From Aureliella helgolandensis (lineage in GTDB: Bacteria; Planctomycetota; Planctomycetia; Pirellulales; Pirellulaceae): DNA of 64,000 bases. The translations under genes and the position numbers were made by a program. Below, in pieces: positions 59,902 through 64,000 of this stretch (position 1 is the stretch's first letter; every line of letters starts with the position of its first letter). The notes under the pieces were generated by a model. It was not told where the DNA came from. It saw only the letters and a list, made by a program, of their open reading frames with translations, and searched no databases. Location: the NCBI RefSeq assembly GCF_007752135.1, contig NZ_CP036298.1, positions 8,114,501 to 8,178,500 on the forward strand, written 5' to 3'.

Positions 59902-60767
59902 TTCAAATCTCCCTTGGCAGGCTTTAGTACGACGCGTGCTGCTAACCAACACGTCACCAATAGAAAACCACAAGTGACCAGCCAACTAGCCGCCAAGCTC
60001 GGCATCCACACCTCAGCCGATTCCACCGCAGCTCCCAACATTCTACGCATACCAGCAATCATATAACTCATGGGATTCAATCGCATCAGCCAATGCATAA
60101 TCCATTGTCCTACGGGACTAGCACCATTGGGCTGCGGGATGGGGAAGAATGCACCACTCAGCAACCACAAGGGCATCAGCACTAGGTTCATAATGGCATG
60201 AAAACCTTGAGTTGACTCCATCGGCCACGCAAAGAACACCCCTAAAGCGGTGAGCGCCAGGGCAGCCAGCGCCATCATGAGCACCACTCCCAAAAGTGAG
60301 GCGGTCAGTGGGACACTTCCCACCGCCAACGCCAAACCCAGGAAAATCATGGCTTGCACCCAGGCGATGGCCCCTCCTCCCAAGATCTTCCCAGCCGCGA
60401 TGGTCCACCTTGGAACAGGCGCCACCAGAACGTTCTGCAGAAACCCCTCGCGTCGATCTTCAATAATGGAAATCGTCGCAAAGATCGCCGTGAAGAGCAG
60501 GATCAATGCGATCGTGCCGGGCAGGTAGTAGGTCATAAAATCTTGGTCGCCACCACGGAACGCAGAATGCATCCCAGTGCCAAAGAGCAACCAGAATAGG
60601 ATGGGTTGCCCGAGCGCGCCGATGACGCGATTGCGCTGCCTGAAAAAGCGGATCCACTCCCGCCAGGCAAGCATCCACACACTGGCCAGCGCGTTGGAAC
60701 GAACGAGCGTCGGGCTGGGAACGTCCGCAGGTTGCCCCTGCTGATAATCTACAACGGTGGTCGCCAT
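59898..60767 (-). CDS. ABC-2 type transporter permease
   Basis: A 289-residue protein with six membrane helices: LGQPILFWLLFGTGMHSAF, YYLPGTIALILLFTAIFATISI, GGAIAWVQAMIFLGLALAVG, LLGVVLMMALAALALTALGVFFAW, NLVLMPLWLLSGAFFPIP and SWLVTCGFLLVTCWLAARVV. EDRREGFLQNVLVAPVPRW is the DrrB-type signature loop. It pairs with the ATPase gene directly upstream (34 bases between reading frames), and its TGA overlaps the SCO1 ATG. Such pairs also occur beside cytochrome-oxidase genes in planctomycetes; the substrate is unknown. Confidence 0.9.
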   Translation of the reverse strand: MATTVVDYQQGQPADVPSPTLVRSNALASVWMLAWREWIRFFRQRNRVIGALGQPILFWLLFGTGMHSAFRGGDQDFMTYYLPGTIALILLFTAIFATISIIEDRREGFLQNVLVAPVPRWTIAAGKILGGGAIAWVQAMIFLGLALAVGSVPLTASLLGVVLMMALAALALTALGVFFAWPMESTQGFHAIMNLVLMPLWLLSGAFFPIPQPNGASPVGQWIMHWLMRLNPMSYMIAGMRRMLGAAVESAEVWMPSLAASWLVTCGFLLVTCWLAARVVLKPAKGDLK

Positions 60768-61733
60768 TTAACGCCTAGCTTTCTTTTTTTTCGGTGTCGA
60801 GTCCTTTAATTCTTCATTCCAGAAGCGGTGCCCCGTCTTGGCTACGAACACGTCCTCCAAACTCGGTTGCCCCAAGGTCAACGATTGAATCTGGCTGCCA
60901 AACTGATGCGACAGTGGGGGAATAACCTCCGCCGCCGAGCCCATCACGCGAATCTCCTGCTCAAAAACCTGAGGCGTCAAGGCGCGTTCTCTTAACCACG
61001 CCAAAATCGGCTCGCGCTGCGTCGCATGGATTCGCAAGACCTGATCACCCAAGGCGCTCCGCAGATCCCCAGGCGCTCCTACGGCAACCTGCTTGCCCGC
61101 GTGCATGATCGCAATTCGATCTGCCTTATCAGCCTCCTCCAAAAGATGCGTTGTTAGAAGGATCGTTACGCCTGCCGTTTGTCGCAGTTCCAGCAAGGCA
61201 TGCCACAAGTCGAGCCGCGCTGCGGGGTCGAGCCCCGTACTTGGCTCGTCCATCAGCAGCAGGCGTGGCTTGTGCAAGATCCCTTTCGCCAACTCAGCCC
61301 GCCGTTTCAGCCCGCCCGACAACTCCTCCGCTCTCGTATGCAGGCGATCTTGCAAGCCGAGTTGCGTGGCGACCTCGTCCAAGCGTTCAGCCAAGACCTC
61401 GCCGCGAAGCCCATACAGGGCTGCTTGGCAGCGTATATTTTCGGCCACGGTCAACTTGGGATCTAAGCTTGGCGATTGAAAGACGACTCCCAACTGGGCT
61501 CGCACCAAGGCCGTCTCAGTTTTGACAGAATGGCCAAACACGAATATTTCACCGGACTGCACCCGAGCCAAAGTGCTAATCAAACGGAACAAAGTCGTCT
61601 TGCCACTTCCGTTGGGTCCGAGCAGAGCGAAAATTTCGCCTCGCCCGACCGTCAACGCCAAATCATCGACGGCCTTCCGCGGCCCGTACGCATGCACCAA
61701 ATGCTGGACGTCTAGTGCCAAAGGTTCATTCAT
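60768..61733 (-). CDS. ABC transporter ATPase (DrrA/CcmA-like)
   Basis: A 321-residue ATPase. Walker A GPNGSGKTT near residues 38-46, Q-loop VVFQSPSLDPKLTVAEN, signature LSGGLKRRAELAKGI, Walker B LLLMDEPSTGLDP, H-loop LLTTHLLEEADKADRIAIM. The C-terminal 80 residues (LRIHATQREPILAWLRERA, TLGQPSLEDVFVAKTGHRF) match the regulatory extension of daunorubicin-type ATPases, ending in a Lys-rich tail. It drives the adjacent ABC-2 permease. It starts 54 bases after the HAD gene's stop on the same strand. Confidence 0.94.
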   Translation of the reverse strand: MNEPLALDVQHLVHAYGPRKAVDDLALTVGRGEIFALLGPNGSGKTTLFRLISTLARVQSGEIFVFGHSVKTETALVRAQLGVVFQSPSLDPKLTVAENIRCQAALYGLRGEVLAERLDEVATQLGLQDRLHTRAEELSGGLKRRAELAKGILHKPRLLLMDEPSTGLDPAARLDLWHALLELRQTAGVTILLTTHLLEEADKADRIAIMHAGKQVAVGAPGDLRSALGDQVLRIHATQREPILAWLRERALTPQVFEQEIRVMGSAAEVIPPLSHQFGSQIQSLTLGQPSLEDVFVAKTGHRFWNEELKDSTPKKKKARR

Positions 61734-61786
61734 TCCGATATCAAATCATTTCGTTAAACATGTGCTGCCAAACGCACGGCTCTGGG

Positions 61787-62401
61787 TCACCGCGCTGAAA
61801 TTTGCAAACGCTTCAATTCCTCGGACAATTGGGATGACGACTCAAACCGAACCGAGGTGAGTCCCAGTGCCCGCCCAGCTTCCACGTTCCGCAAATTATC
61901 ATCAATGAAGATCGCGCGGCGCGGGTCGATCGCGTAACGCTCAAACAGCAACTCGAAAAACTCGGGAAAAGGCTTGCGAGTCTTCTCCACGCCGGAAACC
62001 AAAATCCCTTCAAACCAGTGCAAGAAATCGTAGCGATCCAAAGCAATGGGAAAGGTCTCTGCCGACCAATTGGTGAGTGCGACCAAGCGATGCCGGTCCT
62101 GCTGTCGCAACTGTTCCAAGATATCCACCGTTCCCTGGATAGGTCCTCCAAGCATTTCCTCCCATCTGCCATAGAAAGCGCGAATTTCTGGCTCCCAATC
62201 TGGAAACAGACGGACCCGTTCCTCGGTGGCTTGCTGCAACGGAACCCCGGCATCCTGCTGCTCATTCCAATCATGCGTACAAACATGCTCGTAGAAATAC
62301 TGACGCCGCGCTGCATCGCCTTGGAAGATTGGAGCGAAGACGTAGTCGGGATTCCAATCCACTAAGACGCCGCCCAGATCAAAGATGACTGTGTCGAACA
62401 T
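61787..62401 (-). CDS. HAD-superfamily hydrolase (HAD-IA, YihX-like)
   Basis: A 204-residue protein with all four HAD motifs: I IFDLGGVLVDW (nucleophile Asp8), II ALTNWSAETFP, III VEKTRKPFPEFFELL, IV AIFIDDNLRNVEAG. The helical cap lies between I and II (FYEHVCTHDWNEQQDAGVPL). Relatives are sugar-phosphate phosphatases or haloacid dehalogenases; the motifs here fit a phosphatase of the YihX kind. It lies 9 bases after the COX3-like gene in the same direction, so it is co-transcribed with the oxidase-assembly genes. Confidence 0.9.
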   Translation of the reverse strand: MFDTVIFDLGGVLVDWNPDYVFAPIFQGDAARRQYFYEHVCTHDWNEQQDAGVPLQQATEERVRLFPDWEPEIRAFYGRWEEMLGGPIQGTVDILEQLRQQDRHRLVALTNWSAETFPIALDRYDFLHWFEGILVSGVEKTRKPFPEFFELLFERYAIDPRRAIFIDDNLRNVEAGRALGLTSVRFESSSQLSEELKRLQISAR

Positions 62402-62410
62402 ATACTGTCG

Positions 62411-63742
62411 CTAAAACCAATAGACCCATGAAATCAAAAACTCACCCCAAATGCAGAGCATCCACCAGTATACACCGACTCCCTGCAACACCCTCCAACG
62501 CCGCGGAGTGCGCCGCCAAGGCACAAGTACGACGAGCAAAATCAAAGCGGTGAAGACGTGGACGGCGTGCGCAGTGGTCAATAGCAGGCAGGTGGACGCC
62601 CACCTCCGCCCTCCAGGAATACAAACCGGCAAACGCAACCAAGGATAATGCCGATTGAGCCCGCCTTGCATGGGTACCAACTGCTCGTGGAACTCCTGCC
62701 GTGTCTGAAGCGCCCGCTCCTCGTTCCTTGCTTCCAGCTTGGCCGCTCCCGCCGATGTGGCAAGCATTGCCGCTCGCGCATAATCTTCCTGACTGCGATC
62801 CCTGTGCTCTTTCGGCATCTCCTCTTGGACTTGGCGTGCACGGTGCATTGCCTCGACCGCTCGCTTCTCATCCGCATCTGCGGCCCGCTGCCGTTGCTGC
62901 GTGAGTTGAAGCGATTCTCGAATCCCCTGCAACTCCAGTGTTCGATAGTGTTCGGCGACCTCTCGCTGTGCGGGTAGGCCAGAAATATCGAATGCCAGAG
63001 TTGTCATGGCCATCTGCTGCACAGCAGCATCCGCTTGCTTACCGACCACATCCTCAGTCCATCCCACCGCTCCACTGAGCAACGCACTCACGACAGCCTG
63101 ACGTTGGCCTCGCATGTCAACCTCCGCCGCCAACTTCGCAAATTCTGTCCGAACCGAGGAAGCCTCAGTCGATTCGCGATGCCCTTCTCGCTCCACAACA
63201 CTCTCTGCAGGGCTAGACAGTTGCATCTCCAACTCCCCCATCCGTACCGTGGCTTCACTCAACTCCGCATTGAGTTGCGTCAAACGCTCCTTGACTGCCG
63301 ACAAGTACCTGGTGTCGGGCCGATCGTACAAAACGCGTTGAGCGGCATTGGCTATGAGATTATGAGCCCACTGATTGTAGGACTCGGCCCCTCGAGTCCC
63401 TAAATAAAGGCTCCCCAGCAGCAATGTCAAAGCCAACCAACCCCGCGTTGCAGCAACGGCCTCCCGGCTTGCGGCGCGTAGCGTGGCCAACAGGGTCGCT
63501 CCAGAACCGAGGAGAGACAGTCCGCCCAACGCACCCATCGCTACCACCACGTGCATGTCGCTTGGATGTGGCCAATCCCCAGAGGGTGAAGCCCACCGCA
63601 CCCCAACACAACCGGCGACCAAACTGGCTAAGAACACAATCTCCGCAAGCAAGAACAAGCCAAACACTACCCCTCCACGCGACAGCGGCAGGCCTGGCTG
63701 AAACTGCAAGTCTGGCGAGTTTGTTTCGGAGGGAGATACCAT
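62411..63742 (-). CDS. Cytochrome c oxidase subunit III-like protein with large coiled-coil insertion
   Basis: A 443-residue protein. N-terminal helices (SRGGVVFGLFLLAEIVFLASLVAG, GALGGLSLLGSGATLLATLRAA, ALTLLLGSLYLGTRGAESYNQW) and C-terminal ones (TTAHAVHVFTALILLVVLVPW, VGVYWWMLCIWGEFLISWVYWF) follow the COX3 plan: H(A/G)xHV then ...YWW(M/F)....WEFLF-type end. In between, about 240 residues (roughly 140-380) are charged coiled coil (AVKERLTQLNAELSEATVRM, LQLTQQRQRAADADEKRAVE, MPKEHRDRSQEDYARAAML) with no equivalent in normal COX3. It lies next to the ctaB gene, which supports the oxidase link. Its proton and heme roles cannot be judged. Confidence 0.8.
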   Translation of the reverse strand: MVSPSETNSPDLQFQPGLPLSRGGVVFGLFLLAEIVFLASLVAGCVGVRWASPSGDWPHPSDMHVVVAMGALGGLSLLGSGATLLATLRAASREAVAATRGWLALTLLLGSLYLGTRGAESYNQWAHNLIANAAQRVLYDRPDTRYLSAVKERLTQLNAELSEATVRMGELEMQLSSPAESVVEREGHRESTEASSVRTEFAKLAAEVDMRGQRQAVVSALLSGAVGWTEDVVGKQADAAVQQMAMTTLAFDISGLPAQREVAEHYRTLELQGIRESLQLTQQRQRAADADEKRAVEAMHRARQVQEEMPKEHRDRSQEDYARAAMLATSAGAAKLEARNEERALQTRQEFHEQLVPMQGGLNRHYPWLRLPVCIPGGRRWASTCLLLTTAHAVHVFTALILLVVLVPWRRTPRRWRVLQGVGVYWWMLCIWGEFLISWVYWF

Positions 63743-63806
63743 GCGGATCGCACTGGTGCGTGCTACCTAAAACCATGCGTGTATGCGACCAACAAGCGTC
63801 CGGTCG

Positions 63807-64000
63807 TTAGCGAATCCAGTAGGACAGCAGGATCAACAACATCGTCAACGGTAGGTGCAACAGACTCACGTGCAACATGCGGCGAGCCGTTTTCATATCT
63901 GGTGCCCGCACAAAACGAATGGCGGCTACCGTTTGCCACAGAGCGACTGCTACCGCACAAACCGTCAACAGACTGGCGAATAAACCAACCGGTGGCACGG
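63807..64000 (-). CDS. ctaB: Heme O synthase (protoheme IX farnesyltransferase), C-terminal part
   Basis: The frame enters from the right edge and ends at 63807. The visible 64 residues include PVGLFASLLTVCAVAVALWQ, a loop with FVRAPDMKTARRMLHVS, and the last helix LLHLPLTMLLILLSYWIR. This is the C-terminal end of CtaB/CyoE-type UbiA prenyltransferases, where the A(R/K)xLFxxS(L/I)xYL(P/T) pattern precedes the last membrane helix. The enzyme adds a farnesyl group to heme B for cytochrome oxidase. The neighbours (COX3-like, SCO1, DUF420) support the call; the catalytic residues are outside the window. Confidence 0.8.
   Translation of the reverse strand, partial: VPPVGLFASLLTVCAVAVALWQTVAAIRFVRAPDMKTARRMLHVSLLHLPLTMLLILLSYWIR

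Overview
The window reads as a chromosomal segment of a planctomycete, probably of the Pirellulaceae/Rhodopirellula type. This rests on gene content: the DUF1592-type cytochrome paired with a DUF1552 protein, Cys-type sulfatases, DUF1080 and ThuA domains, PVC-type dehydrogenase/HEAT/cytochrome fusions, FG-GAP proteins, DUF1559 pseudopilins, TIGR03000 domains, PEP-CTERM sorting, HTTM proteins, and large secreted proteins with few classical operons. No rRNA or tRNA gene was recognised.

Layout. 1-10.5 kb (all minus): the 5' part of an exported protein gene, a DUF1080 protein, a small mono-heme cytochrome with its own intrinsic terminator, a Ser/Thr kinase with an extracytoplasmic C-terminal half, and a three-gene set (DUF1592 cytochrome, DUF1552, FGE-sulfatase-fold protein) whose last two genes overlap as ATGA. 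11.1-12.5 kb: a Cys-type sulfatase. 12.5-14.5 kb: a nest of mobile DNA, in which an IS1182-like element and a 117-bp miniature element both sit inside one copy of a second 121-bp repeat. 14.8-24.2 kb: an anti-plasmid Wadjet system (jetA-jetB-jetC, then jetD). The jetD gene is cut off from jetC by an inverted FG-GAP cytochrome-like gene and by a TPR pseudogene that carries another miniature element.

24.4-31 kb: a Rieske protein, a glucose-6-phosphate isomerase that ends early beside a miniature element, and a strong promoter followed by a complete cobalamin riboswitch. The riboswitch leads into a DUF1559 pseudopilin and a DUF4465-like PEP-CTERM protein. An archaeal-type phosphoglycerate mutase follows. 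31-36.8 kb: an HTTM protein with its partner, a Gly/Ser-repeat TIGR03000 protein with an intrinsic terminator, an exported isoaspartyl methyltransferase and a small exported protein.

36.8-43.4 kb (minus): rpmB, gatC, gatA, gatB, a SAM hydroxide adenosyltransferase, an orphan C-terminal-like domain of that family, and bioA. A miniature element lies between gatC and gatA. 43.9-56 kb: small membrane and DUF1559-like proteins, a ceramidase/PVC-dehydrogenase/cytochrome fusion of about 1.7 kaa, an FG-GAP protein, a ThuA-DUF1080 protein, a small lipoprotein and a Gfo/Idh/MocA oxidoreductase. 56-64 kb (minus): a respiratory-oxidase assembly operon comprising heme O synthase (partial), a COX3-like protein with a coiled-coil insertion, a HAD phosphatase, an ABC-2 transporter, SCO1 and DUF420, with a PQQ-propeller protein last.

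The most notable items are the B12-riboswitch-controlled pseudopilin/PEP-CTERM pair, the split Wadjet locus with its layered mobile elements, and a family of five 117-bp miniature elements that recur at gene borders across the window.
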